Assembly (NCBI GenBank): GCA_039545295.1
Contig: BCIK01000001.1
Location: 1,674,001-1,738,000 of the forward strand
DNA length: 64,000 nucleotides
Direction of reading: 5' to 3'
Origin: Udeniomyces pyricola
Lineage: Eukaryota; Basidiomycota; Tremellomycetes; Cystofilobasidiales; Mrakiaceae
Positions 24,901 to 36,376 of the stretch are shown here, in pieces; position 1 is the first letter of the stretch; the number at the start of each line of letters is the position of its first letter. The notes beneath the pieces were generated by a model. The model was not told where the DNA came from and made no database searches. It saw nothing but the letters and a program-made list of their open reading frames with translations. The position numbers and the translations under genes are program-made.

Positions 24901-25709
24901 CTCGTCGCAGAACAAAAGGGTTCGTCTGGAGGTAGAGTAAGGAATGAAAAAGAGATGGATGAGTACTGATTGCGATGGTTGGAATGATTCATTATTCCAA
25001 CAGAGAACAAGTCGGAACATGTCGTGGCTCTCGAGACTTTGGTTATCGCTCCTTCCTTGACACTAGCTCATATACGAGCGACGTACTTGGCATTCAGTTT
25101 AAGTTGATTAGTTGCCCGTTCAATAACGGCCTTGACGTCTGCTACGCCCGATGAGACGGCCGAAAGCTGTCTGTACTCGGCGCTCGAGTGCTCTGCGATG
25201 ATTCGGGCGAGCGTCGTCTTGCCGCATCCGGGAGGGCCCCAAAGGATGGTGGAGCCGAGTTTGCCTTGAAGGATGGCCTGTCGCATATGGGCCGTCAGGG
25301 ACGGTTGTCCGAAGAAGTCAGAAAGGGTCTTTGGGCGGAGGCGGTCTGGAAGGGGGGTGACGCTTGCAAGGGCGTCGGTTGCTTTGACGCGTTTGGCAGG
25401 AGGATGACTGATGGAAGCGAAGGATGGATCGGTGGTGGCAGCATAGAGTGATTTACGCTTGTGATTGGTAGAGGGGTGGAAGTTGGAGTTAGTCTGGCGG
25501 GATGAGTTTGAGGCTGGAAGAGAAAAGATGGGTGCGATGGGGATGACTGAAGGGGTACTGTTAGATGATGTTGAGAAGGTGGAGGACCTATTGGGAGTAG
25601 TATTACTGATATTACTGGTGGTTGTGGATTGGCAGTTTTGATCGAGGTGAATGTTGATGGTGTTTTCTGGGATGAGAGACTCGCATGCAGGGCACTCGAC
25701 GAGGGACAT
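21918..25709 (-). CDS. MGS1: Mgs1/WRNIP1 AAA+ ATPase with N-terminal UBZ zinc finger
   Basis: Replication-fork maintenance ATPase that binds ubiquitinated PCNA. Ten exons: 25709-25087, 24925-24799, 24588-24379, 24230-23850, 23720-23535, 23375-23337, 23234-23224, 23052-22977, 22829-22593, 22271-21918; 2,244 nt, 747 residues. Order of domains: UBZ4-type finger CPAC...H...C (residues about 5-26); a Ser/Thr-rich linker; [12 protein letters not shown]; Walker [12 protein letters not shown]; Walker [11 protein letters not shown]; sensor 1 [31 protein letters not shown]; and MgsA C-terminal blocks [58 protein letters not shown] and [11 protein letters not shown]. The tail is poly-Glu, ending [11 protein letters not shown]. 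An 11-nt exon (23224-23234) supplies PEC and part of R. Longer than yeast Mgs1 (587) because of the linker and tail. Confidence 0.93.
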
Positions 25710-26015
25710 GATGAGGGGTATGTGTGAGTGGAGTTGGTTGATGGATGTTTGTATGTCTTTGAGGCGAGGATGGAATATATGGAATATGGAATATGGGATA
25801 TGGGAATGGATGTGTATGTGTATGTGTATGTGTATGTGTGGAGTGGACGTGGACGCATGTTCGCACAAGGCCGAACCGATCACCCAACCAACCAGTCACC
25901 CGACCATCCTCGCACATGTCATGATCCGCCCCCCCTTGGCCTGCCTGCTAGAACAGAACTGGCGTCGCCCTCCATCCCCATTCATATCGTCACAACCACC
26001 ATCATCATCCATTCC
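25710..26015. promoter_or_regulatory. Divergent promoter, MGS1 / carboxypeptidase Y
   Basis: This 306-bp gap has a GGAATAT-rich block (about 25770-25800) and a TGTATG dinucleotide-type run (about 25810-25840). No protein-coding content recognised. It must hold promoters for both genes. Confidence 0.5.
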
Positions 26016-29000
26016 ATGCGCACCCCAACGATCCTCGCCCTGCTCGCCACAGCAGTCGCCACCAACGCCCGACCCAAGACGATCCAACTAGACGCCAACC
26101 ATGGCCAGCTCGCCTTTACCGTGCCGACGGTCTCGGATCGACCGCTCGCCGGATCGGTCCTCCACCAAGCCCAAGACCTCCTCGAAGCTATCCCAGACTA
26201 CCTCAGCCACCTCGGCAACACCTTCGATGACTCGTGGGGTTTGATCAAGAAACTGACGGTCGAGAGCGGCAAGCAGTGTGAGCACACACGTCATGGGTCG
26301 ATGGTGGCAGTCCTACGATGAGGATGAAGATGAGGTGGACCGATATATGCGGGAACCGGATAGGGAAGAACGCTTCAAGCATCTCATCAGCTGATCATTA
26401 TCCCCTTGATTGTCGTCCTGCCCCCCCCCCCTTCCCCTTCCTCTACACAACCCCTCTTCTCGGCTCATCCATCCATTCTTCTATCTATTATCTCATCCTA
26501 TCCCTCCCATTCTCTCATCCATCTGCGATCTCATCCCAACCCACCGCGTTCTAACCCTCCACAGTCGAGACCCTCGAGCACCCGGCTCTTCCCAACTATC
26601 GCTTGCGCATCACCGAGCCCAAGCTTTGCGACTCGACTGTCCAGCAATATTCAGGCTACTTGGACATCACCGGCACTAGCGACGATAAGCATCTCTACTT
26701 TTGGTTCTTTGAGTCGCGCAACAAGCCCGCGACGGACCCGCTGGTCCTTTGGCTCAGTGGGTGACAATCAGCTCGATCCATCCCATTCGTGGCCCGGCCT
26801 GTTCTTTCCGGTGTTGCTTTGATCTGACCTCGTTTGTCGTACTTTTTCTCTCTTACCTTTCCCTATCTGGCGATGAAGATGGCGGCCCAGGATGCTCCAG
26901 CTCGACTGGCTTGCGTAAGTGGTCAAAGCGAAACCGAGAGTATTCCCTCGCTTGAACCATCTCATATGAGCCTCTGACGATGCTTCCATCTCTTCATCTC
27001 GCATGCTTGCCCTCATACAAACAAACACACACTTAAATCTCCATCAGTCTTTGAGCTTGGTCCGTGCAGTATCCAGCAGAACGGAACGGTTCCGAACCCG
27101 CACTCGTGGACCGAGTCGGCCAACATGATCTTCCTCGATCAGCCCGTCAACGTGAGTCCGTGACCAACGTCCATCATACGCCTACTTTCCGTCTGAACTA
27201 ACTCCCACCGCCCAACCGCACACTTCCCCTGGTCTGGCTCGGCCGTTCCTCCGCGTACATCCCTTCGTCATCAGGTTGGCTACTCGTACTCGGACGAAGC
27301 CGTCAACACCTCGCCCGTGGCCGCTCAGGACGTGTTTTCCTTCCTCTCGCTTTTCATCTCAAGGTGAAAAGATCTCACTGTCATCTCCTCTTGTTCTGCC
27401 GAGAGAGAGAGAGAGAGGAAGGAGAAGAGAAAGTCTGACAACTGTACGATTCATCTCTGTTCGTCCTTGGGCTTTCTTTTCTTTACCTTGTTCTCATATC
27501 AGATACGCCAAGTACCGCTCTCTCGACTTCCACATTAGTGGTGAATCATATGCCGGAACATACCTTCCTAACATCGCCTCTGTCATCCACAAGAACTCGC
27601 TCGCCCTCCGTTCGCTCGGGGCGGACCTCGCGCCGCTGCCGACGCTCAACTTCAAATCGGTCCTCATCGGCAACGGTCTCAGCGATCCGCTCATCCAATT
27701 TGGGAAGGGCGTGTACGACTACGCGTGCGAGTCGCCCTATGCGGTGTTTGAGAAGGAAGGACCGGAATGCAAGAAGATCCAGGCAAAGGCCCCGACGTGT
27801 GCGAGATTGATCGAGTCGTGTTACAAGACCAATTCGAGGTTCGCTTGCGTGCCTGGTGAGTTTTGATAACCTTTGCGGCAGGGAGAAGAGGCCAAAAAGG
27901 GGAACCAGGACGCTGCTTTCTGTCCTTCATTTTGTTTTTTTTCTCTTCGTGTGTGTGGCCCTTCTCCTCCTTGTCTATCTTGAGGACTTAATCTAATCAA
28001 ATCTTCCCTTTTGGTTTCTCGCTTCCACCCATCACCGTCCCTGTCACTCAACCCATGCACCATACTCACACATGCACACTCCCTTCCAATCCAGCCGGCC
28101 TTTACTGTTGGTCTCAACTCTACGGCGACTTCCAATCGCTCGGCCTCAACCCATACGACGTTCGCAAGTCCTGTGACAAAGCCGAAGACAAAGACGGGCC
28201 CTTGTGCTACAAGCAGATGGGCTGGGTCGAGACGTGGTTGAACCAAGCGGATATCAAGAGGGAGTTGGGCGTCCCGGAAGAGAGGGAGTTTAAGTCGTGC
28301 AACATGCAGGTCAACCAGGCGTTCATGGGTCAAGGGGATGGAATGGTGAGTCTGATTTGCGTCCAGCGTGCTCGCTTTGTTCTGCGTACTTTGCCGTTGT
28401 TTTTCCTCCCTTTTTTTGCAACGCAACAGGCCCAAGACAAGTGAAGATGATTGTACATTTGACTGAACTAACTCCATCTCCTTACCGCACTCATTCCTTG
28501 TCTTTTGTAATGCATTCCCCATGATTCATCACACACACCCTATCCCTTCTCCACCCCCCTCTACCAATCCCTTTTACATCCTTCTCCTCCAGCACAACTC
28601 CGCTGCGCTACTTCCAGCTCTCCTCGCCGACGGGATCCGAGTCCTCATCTACGCGGGCGAGACCGATTTCATGTGCAACTATTTGGGGAACCTTGAATGG
28701 GCCGAAGCGTTGCCGTCCATCTGGCAGGACGCCTTTAACGAGGCAGAGATGAAACCCTTCGTCGCCCTCGGCAGCAAGAGCAGCGGGAAGGATCAGAAGA
28801 AGAAGGGGCGGGCGGACGGATCGATCAAGAGTGTTGGGCAAGGAGCGGGCAACTTTACGTTTGTCTCGATCGAGAGAGCGGGACATATGTACGTTGATTT
28901 GTTTGGGGTTCATGCTCTCTCTCTCTCTCTTTCTTTCTTTTACTTGGCTTCACTGCTGAACCTTGGAGGAGGGTCTTAGGGAGAGCTCGTCGTAAACGAA

Positions 29001-29269
29001 CAAGAAGAAGAAAAGAATGATAACATCACCCCCCCCCCCCCCCCCCGCCCTCGACTGAATCAAATAATTACAACCCCCCCCCCCCCCCCGCACGTCCAAC
29101 TCGAACCAACGAACTGATCCTCTTCGTCATTTGTCCCGCTTTTTTTTTCTTGTTCTCTTTCTTCTTCTCATTGGTCCAATTACACAAATCTTTCAGGGTA
29201 CCATATGACCAGCCCGAAGTCGCTCTCGATCTCTTCACTCGATGGATCCGAAACGAACCTCTGGTTTAA
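26016..29269 (+). CDS. PRC1: Vacuolar serine carboxypeptidase Y (S10 family)
   Basis: Secretory-pathway serine carboxypeptidase that removes C-terminal residues in the vacuole. Nine exons: 26016-26277, 26565-26756, 26879-26914, 27048-27151, 27275-27363, 27503-27855, 28095-28345, 28593-28888, 29197-29269; 1,656 nt, 551 residues. The signal peptide is [18 protein letters not shown], followed by a propeptide. Mature motifs: [31 protein letters not shown] (recreated by splicing 26756 to 26879), GYSYSDE, catalytic Ser in [11 protein letters not shown], Asp in [10 protein letters not shown], and His in AGHMVPYDQP formed across the last intron. Many Cys residues expected for CPY disulphides are present. 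The last intron (28889-29196) carries two long C runs. Paralogous S10 enzymes are possible, but length, propeptide and motifs favour CPY. Confidence 0.92.
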
Positions 29270-30262
29270 TCATATATATATATAAATCCAACCAGAAGAT
29301 CCATCGTCATCAACACGTACGTAGATAGACGTCTGCGTGCAATTTGAACCCCCCGCGGTCCCCGCCAGGATCGAGACTCATCGCCCCCCCCCCCCCTACC
29401 CATCAATGAGTACTGTAGTAACACTGTCGATCGTTTCGTCGACCATGCTTTCCAGGATATCCTCATGCATATCTTTTTACTCCTTTCTCCTCCTTCTCTT
29501 CTCGTTCTCACCTTTAAGAGTTGAGGGAGGGTTGACTAGAGATGAAGAGCTTGACTCTGTCGATCCATATATATATATGTATACATTATCATGATCCTAG
29601 AGATACCTATCCGATACGTATACACATCAACCCCCCCCCCCCTTCCTTCCCCCCGAGCTATCCGATTCTCTCTTTCCTCTCTCCTACTTGATCTCCTTCT
29701 CCTCTTTAAAAGCCCGAACCGCTTCTGCCCTTGTCGAGAAAAGGAAAAACCCATGAAATAATAAATGTATAAATGCAAAAACAAGAGGAAGGGTCGGAGG
29801 GAAAAAGTAGCATTGATGTTTTTATCTCTCTTTTTTTTTGGTTTGGTTTTGGAGTGAGTTTCGAGGGACGCTCGCGGGGTGTGTGTATGTGTGCAGTATG
29901 AAAGGGAAGGGGGGGGGGAGGGGATAGAATGACGAGGCATTTGGCAAGGATAGAATAGGGTTTTTTATTTTATTTTATTTTAAAAGAAATGGGTCCAAAA
30001 TAAAAGCTGGGGGGTTGGGGGGGGGGGGGGCGCTTATAGATGGGATCAAGATTGGGAGCTGCAGACGGGTTCGACGTCTTGATACGTGCTGCTATGACTG
30101 CAAACCAGAAGATCTTCCGATCAATCTTCGATGACTTTGATATGGGTTTTTTTTTTTTTTTTTGAGGGGTGCGGGGGTTTAAACAGTAGGTTAAAGATAC
30201 GACAGATCAACCTGAGTCAGTGGGATGAACCTTCTCTGTGTCCTACTTGGCGAATATACGTT
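29270..30262. other. Convergent 3' intergenic region with TA and C-rich tracts
   Basis: Between the CPY stop and the predicted COA1-like stop. Contains TATATA tracts directly after the CPY stop (29269-29285) and near 29567-29580, C runs near 29386-29395 and 29629-29642, TTTTA repeats near 29960-29983, and G runs near 30010-30030. The ORFs are low-complexity. No gene is called. Confidence 0.45.
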
Positions 30263-30393
30263 TCACACATGCGAGAACCACCCTCTTTCTACTTCCCTCC
30301 CAACCCCCAACTTTCCCCCCATCTGCCACCCCACCTTTTGCGTCTCTAACCGACGATCAAAAACCAAAACCAAAAAGGGACAAGGAACCGCAA

Positions 30394-30486
<93 letters not shown>

Positions 30487-32529
30487 CAGAGAGAGAAACG
30501 AAGAAATTAACAACCCCAACTCACCATCGATATCGTACCCTTTCCCACGCATCTCCTTGACGAGCTCGACTTCGTCACCCGTCTTGTCCGGGATGAGCTG
30601 GAAGCGAATGACTTGGAACGCTGAGCCGGCGTTTTGGCTGGGGTGTGTCCCAAGCGGGAGCGAAGGAAGCAAGAGGGAGTGGGGGTGAAAGGGGATAGAG
30701 AGATGGTTAAAAGGAAAGGGGGGGGAGGGGTGAAGGGGAGGGGTTGAGGATACCAAGAGGGAACGGGAGTTGAATCGATTAGGAGGGCACGTAGACATCG
30801 ATAACAAGAATGAGTCAAGGAAGATAAAGCCAAAGGAAAAGGAGAAAGGAAAAGAGAAAGAAAAAGAAAGGAGAAGAAGGAAAGCGAGAACAAGAGGGAA
30901 TCGGCAGTCAGTCAGAAATAGAAACTAAAAAAAAAAAAAAAAAGAGGAAGAAAAGAAAGAGAAAAAAACCCGAGAGAGTGGAAGGGAAACGAGGTTTGAG
31001 TTGGCTGCTTACCGAATGGAGGTAAAGTAGATGGTACCAGCGTCATTAGAACCTTTGATTCGGAAGCTGATGACGAAAAAAGAGAAAAAGGACAAAAAAA
31101 AAACGACCCAAAGGAAGGAAGGAGGTGAGAGTCACGGGATGGTCCGAAGAAGACGAAAGGAAGAATGGATCAGAACGCAGTTAGGTTATGCGTTTTTTTT
31201 TCTTCTTCTTCTTTTTTTTCCTGTCATCTATCAGGAAGAGCAAGACGTCATCCGCAGGGAAGGAGGTATAGAGGATTGATCATACCTCAAGTCCGCTTTT
31301 CCCTTCAAGACGTTAATCTAAAATGCCACAAGCGACGGAGACGTCGACGTCAACATGGCCCCCACCAAAAAAAAAAACGTTAGAAACGAAGTGATCAGTG
31401 GGCCTGCCGCAGAAAGAGAGAGCAAAGATGTTTTTTCTTTTCTTCTTCCTCTTCTTTTTTTTCTCGGGCTTTCGAAACGGTGTACGAGGTTTTGAAGAAG
31501 ATACGAACCGTTCCAGAGACCCTGGGAAATGAAGGAACATGATCGTATCAGTGTCAAAATGACAACGTTAAAAGGGAAATCGGGATAGAGACGTCGAGAA
31601 AGTGCCGAGTTGCCCCACCCCCCTTCTTGGTTGGATTTCCTTTCTAAATTCTGTTCTCTTGGCCCTTTGATTCCTGAGAATTGACATACCAAACCAAAAA
31701 AAAAAAGAAAGGCAAAGCTCACCAAGGTTCACCTCCAGTCCACCAAGTAGGCTCCAGATGGATACCTTCTCCACACAGTGATTGGACCTTGTCCGAGGTT
31801 CGAAGGATGAACAGTACCTGTCGAAAGACGGACGACGAGAGCTTCTCTTGGTTCCCGACGTGCGTCAGGAAACCGATCCAGCCGATCGCGCCGAGAACGA
31901 GAGCGGCGACGACTGGAATGAAGAGAATGGGTATGCGACGTATGGGGATTCGATAGTCAAGGCGTGAGTAAAGGTAAGGGATATTGTCCGACGAGAACGT
32001 ATACATGCATAGAAAGGGGGGGGGGGGGANGGGGAAGGGGGTTGGACCTTGTTTGTAGTAGGTCTGTTGATAGGTCGAAAGTGACGATAGCCCGAACAGG
32101 TGAAACGTTTGTGAGCAGAGATGATCTTTAAGGAGTTGATTCCTTGTGGATTGAGTCGACGTTGGATTGAAACATCGTCCGACTGGATATAGAAACAGGC
32201 GATGACAATGTCAGGGTCAGGGGAGGAGGGAAGAGAAGTGATACCTCGTGGCTCGGCAGGGCTCGTGGCTGATCGGGCACGTTGAGGCGGGGCGGATGAT
32301 GCCATCCCTTTGGCTTGACGAGGCCGGGAAGCTTGACGTGGGATGGGGCTGAGCTGTTGGGAGACGAGACGGGCGAGTGGGGTTGGTCGAGAATGGGAGG
32401 GGAAGATGAGTTGAGGCGGAGGAGAGTCGGGGCGATGGGCGAGTTGAAGCGGGAAAGGTGGGAGGAGGATCGGAAGGAGGAGGTAGGAGGGCAGATGACT
32501 AGTCGTTTAAAGAGTGACTTGGACGACAT
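30263..32529 (-). CDS. COA1: COA1-like cytochrome c oxidase assembly factor
   Basis: Probable mitochondrial inner-membrane protein acting early in Cox1 maturation. Eight exons: 32529-32245, 32063-32048, 31912-31723, 31521-31509, 31317-31286, 31066-31013, 30637-30525, 30345-30263; 786 nt, 261 residues. The head is Arg/Ser/Pro-rich, like a presequence. The span VVAALVLGAIGWIGFL is followed by the Coa1-type region: SSVFRQVLFILRTSDKV, GGEPWVSGT, INVLKGKADLSFRIKGS, AGTIYFTSIR and AFQVIRFQLI. Exons of 16 and 13 nt are needed to keep frame and to give EPWVSGT. The last exon is weak: it lies beyond an intron (30346-30524) containing a 90-nt A/T homopolymer, so the true C-terminus after GKGYDIDG may differ. 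Tim21-like proteins were considered; the conserved block fits Coa1 better. Confidence 0.7.
30395..30484. repeat. 90-nt uninterrupted A run
   Basis: A pure A tract on the + strand (T on the sense strand of the COA1-like gene) falls inside its predicted last intron. Reading straight through gives a poly-Phe ORF, which I reject as protein. The length may be inflated or compressed by sequencing. Confidence 0.9.
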
Positions 32530-33096
32530 GGTGAGTGGACTGGGTGTGTACTGGAGGTAGAAGACGGGACCCAAGGGGAATTAAGTGGAGGGAAGCCGGG
32601 AGTGGATGGATGTATATATGTATAGAGGATGGTATAGGCGAGATTGAGTATGATGTGTGTTAGTGATGTAACATATATGTATAGGTGTAGATTGTGTATG
32701 TGTGTATGTATGTATGTATCAATATATATATGTACTCTACGTGATACCAATACATATATATATATATACTCTACGTAATACCAATACATATGTGTACTCT
32801 ACGTAATACCAATATACATATATATATATATAATCCCACATGAGAAGCAAAGAAATCAATCAATCATCGATCATCACCGATCGATCAAACCAAATCGTCA
32901 ATTCCATCAAGTCCACTCTGGCAAAACCGCACTCACCCACCACCCACTCACCCCCGCCTACTTACACCCACCCGTCGCGTCCCTCCCTCCCCCTCAGCCT
33001 CCTTTTAAAAGTCTACGCGACTCAACCCACCCACCCTTCGACCAACCAACCACCCACCCACCACTCCCACCACCGCTCACCCTATCCCACCCAACC
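32530..33096. promoter_or_regulatory. Divergent promoter, COA1-like / eIF3i, with tandem repeats
   Basis: The 567-bp gap contains TGTATG runs (about 32690-32715), TA tracts, and three imperfect copies of a unit containing TACTCTACGTAATACCAAT at about 32733, 32767 and 32795. ACCCA-type runs lie near 32935-33065, close to the eIF3i start. The repeats are the only structured element seen. Confidence 0.5.
32731..32818. repeat. Three-copy imperfect tandem repeat, unit about 28-34 nt
   Basis: Three copies share the core CTCTACGTRATACCAATA and are separated by variable TA or GTGT spacers. The repeat lies in the COA1-like/eIF3i divergent promoter. The conserved core against length-variable spacers suggests either a decayed minisatellite or repeated binding sites; the sequence cannot decide. 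Confidence 0.75.
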
Positions 33097-36058
33097 ATGG
33101 TCCGTCAACTTCGGTCCCAGTCGTCGCTTGACAAGAGAGCTTGAGCTCACTCTTCCCTCTCTCTCTTCTCCTTCCTTGTCCCGCGCTCTCTCTCTCCCCT
33201 CCCTTACTTGGCCACTCTCAGCGACCCATTCTTCTTCAGGGTGCGAATTCCTCCCTACTTGTTCCCAACCACCAACTTGGTTCCTTTGAGCAACCGCTCA
33301 CATCACCTGCTTCTTCCGACGTCCCTATCCTACCTCGCGTGCCCTGCCTTGCCTGCCATGGACGTTCTCCTCCACTCTTTCCTCTCTCTACCTCCTTCCA
33401 GGCCATGAGCGATCCCTCACCCAGGTCATCTACAACGCTGATGGTGATCTCTTGTTCTCCTGCTCCAAGGATCACGTCATCAACGCCTGGTAAGACCTAA
33501 TTGCTCTCCATTCGCGCCCTTCCCATGACGTGAAGCGAGGATGACCCAAAGGATATGAGTGTGTGTGTGAGAGAAGGAATGGGTCGTAAGAGAACACTTT
33601 CGGGCTGACCGTGACCTTTCTTCGTCGTCCTCCCGCCGACTTTCCGTTTCCTTTCTCTTGGTCAATCTCCAGGTACTCCCACAACGGCGAGCGTTTGGGA
33701 ACGTACAATGGACACAATGGAACCATTTGGAGTGTGGCCGTCGACTGTGAGTCACTCGGCACTCCCCTCTCCATCGATCCAGTTCATGTCAAAACGAGCC
33801 TCGTTGCACATCCAGTTTCTGCTCGGCTGGTCCTTAATGGCCTTCTCGGCAATCGCCACGCATATACCCTTCCGCTTGCTTAAGTCGCACGACCGCTTGC
33901 TGCTGGCTCAGCCAGGCTTTCTCGTTATCCTCTCCTACACGTCGATTCCCCCCCCCCTTTCCCAGAGATGCCTCCCTTCGTGCTGAACGGCCGCACAGAG
34001 AGAACGCTCCATAGCCTATTTACACCCAGACTGACAATCCGCGCCCTCTGCTTTCTCTTCCGGATTCCTTCTCCCCTCCCCACGAACAGCCAAGTCGGAA
34101 CTCCTCCTGTCTGGCTCGGCCGACAACACGATGAAGCTCTGGCAGGTCGCGACGGGAAAGCTCCTTTACACTTGGGAGTTCCCTACTGCCGTCAAGCGAG
34201 TGGCTTGGAAGTCAGTCTCTCCCTCCCTCCCTTGCCTTGCTACTCGCTTTCCCTCCTTTTTAGACGGATTTCTTGGCCGTCATCCTCTTTACAAGAAAAA
34301 CGACCGTAGCTGATTCCTCAAGTTTCACATGACTGCCAACGTCTTTTTTCTTTGGCTCATTTTGCCTCTAGTGAGGACGACTCTTGCTTCTTGTCTATCA
34401 CCGAGCAGCGATCTGGATTCCAGGGTGCCATCCGAGTCCACAAGGTCAACCGCGAGGACCTGTCCCAACGTTTGTCTTTTTTCTTCTTCTTTCTGTTCCT
34501 ATGTTTCTTTCGTCTCGACTGTGGCCTTGAGGACATGCGTGGGGGACTGTGGTGGGTTGAACTACGCGCTGATGGCTCCTTTCGTATCATGTTCTCCTTA
34601 ATTCTCGCCTTACCTTGCACTTCCTCCTCGATCCTTCCTACTTCTGTCTCAATCTCGAACCTACGCCTCTCCCTCCCCTGTCTCTTTCTGGAATCGTCTT
34701 CTCTCGTCTCCAAGAATCCGTTGAGCCTACCGTCGAGTTCAACCCGATCGGCTCGAAAGCGACTGTCGCCGCTTGGGCGCCCCTCTCGAAAACCATTATC
34801 ACCGGCCACGAATCCGGCAAGGTCGCTCTCTTTGACGCCAAGACGGGCGAGGAGATTCATTCCAACGAAAAGGCTCACTCGGGTCAGGTCATGGATCTCC
34901 AGCTGAGTGGGGACGGAACGTACTTTGTCACGGCTTCGAAGGACAAGAGCGCTAGGGTGAGTTTTTTCTCTCTTTTTTTTGCTTGGGTTTCTTTTTTTTT
35001 CTGCTTTCTTTCGAAGAGGCGTTTCTCGGTGGAAGGATGTATCATCAAGGAGAGGTGAGGGGATGAAGGGAGAGGAGGGGGGAATAATCTTGTACAGCGA
35101 GATTGGGACGTGAAATATGTGGCCGTAGACGAAACGATGGAAAAGGGGGGGGGGGTTGTCTGAACGTGATGGGCACATGTCGAAGGATTGGGGAGTCAGA
35201 AAGGGTACGATTTAGTAGGGATGGGCGAGAGAGAGAGAAACCGAGTGGAGTAGCGCTTAGTCAGGGCCGAGGGACGCGTCTGGCTGGGTCTGGGAATGCT
35301 CAGGAGATCAGCTTCGCAGTGGTCGGTCAGGCAAGGAAGGGGAACGGACGAGTTTGATTCTTTCGTCTCACGATGCCTTTGTCTAGACTAGACGTTACAC
35401 ATCGTTGTCTACTCGGACTCTGCATTCACTTATCATCTCTTTCTGTTCTGGAGTTTGCTAATCCTACCCTTTGTTTTTCTTTTCTTGTCTTCGTTGCCTT
35501 GACCGCGCGACAGCTCCACCGCACGGACGACCTCATGGTCCTCAAGACGTTCCCGACCAACACCCCTCTCAACTCGGCCTCGATCGCGCCCGGTCGGCCG
35601 TACGTCATCCTCGGTGGTGGTCAGGATGCCATGTCCGTCACGACGACGTCGCAGAGGCAAGGCAAATTCGAGGCGAGGTTCTGGCATCGGGTCCTCGAGG
35701 AGGAAGTCGGTAGGGTTAGAGGTCACTTGTACGTTTGGTTTTTTTTTTTTTGGGGGGAGGGGTGGAGAGGGGGGGTTCCCTTTTTCTCTTCTCTTTTTCC
35801 ATTCAGGAAGGGAGCTTTCAAAGATTTCCGGGGAAGTATCCCTGGCACGAAGAAAAAAATTGACTTGTTTTTTTTTCTTCTTCTTTCTTTTCTTTTCTCT
35901 TTCTCTCTTTTCATAGCGGACCCCTCAACACGGTTGCGGTCCACCCTTCGGGCAAGGCGTTCGCATCGGGTGGTGAGGACGGTTACGTTCGGGTCCATTG
36001 GTTCGACGACTCGTATTTCCGCTCTAGGCCGTTTGGCGACCTCGAGCCGGAAGAGTAA
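33097..36058 (+). CDS. TIF34: eIF3 subunit i (WD40 protein)
   Basis: Seven-bladed WD40 subunit of translation initiation factor eIF3. Nine exons: 33097-33099, 33222-33240, 33402-33489, 33673-33746, 34090-34210, 34372-34469, 34715-34956, 35514-35728, 35917-36058; 1,002 nt, 333 residues, the normal eIF3i size. Exon 1 contributes only the ATG. Splicing gives [19 protein letters not shown], then [113 protein letters not shown] and [20 protein letters not shown]. The order and the GSADNT and [10 protein letters not shown] blocks are diagnostic. All phases agree. Confidence 0.95.
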
Positions 36059-36145
36059 TAAAAACATTCAAGAACACACACAAAAAAAAAAAAAACATCC
36101 CCAACCCAAAAAACCAACAACCAAAAGCAAAGTGAACGAAGAAAG

Positions 36146-36232
36146 AGGGAGGGAGGGAGGGAGGGAGGGAGGGAGGGAGAGGTTTTAGATTGGAAGGACA
36201 GAGGGAGGGAGGGAGGGAGGGAGGGAGGGAGG
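36146..36232. repeat. GGGA tetranucleotide repeat (two blocks)
   Basis: About eight and seven GGGA units flank an interruption at 36181-36200, abutting the N gap. The G-rich strand has the pattern expected of G-quadruplex-forming DNA. The repeat very likely caused the assembly break. Confidence 0.9.
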
Positions 36233-36332
36233 NNNNNNNNNNNNNNNNNNNNNNNNNNNNNNNNNNNNNNNNNNNNNNNNNNNNNNNNNNNNNNNNNNNN
36301 NNNNNNNNNNNNNNNNNNNNNNNNNNNNNNNN
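36233..36332. other. 100-N assembly gap
   Basis: Exactly 100 ambiguous bases lie between a GGGA repeat and a G homopolymer. That length is a common placeholder for a gap of unknown size, so true distance and content here are unknown. Confidence 0.95.

Positions 36333-36376
<44 letters not shown>

Noticed and set aside
30346..30807. 153-codon minus-strand ORF with a run of about 30 Phe residues
   Set aside because: It is the retained-intron reading of the COA1-like gene through a homopolymer. A GTGAGT donor lies just before the run and no known protein has such a tract.
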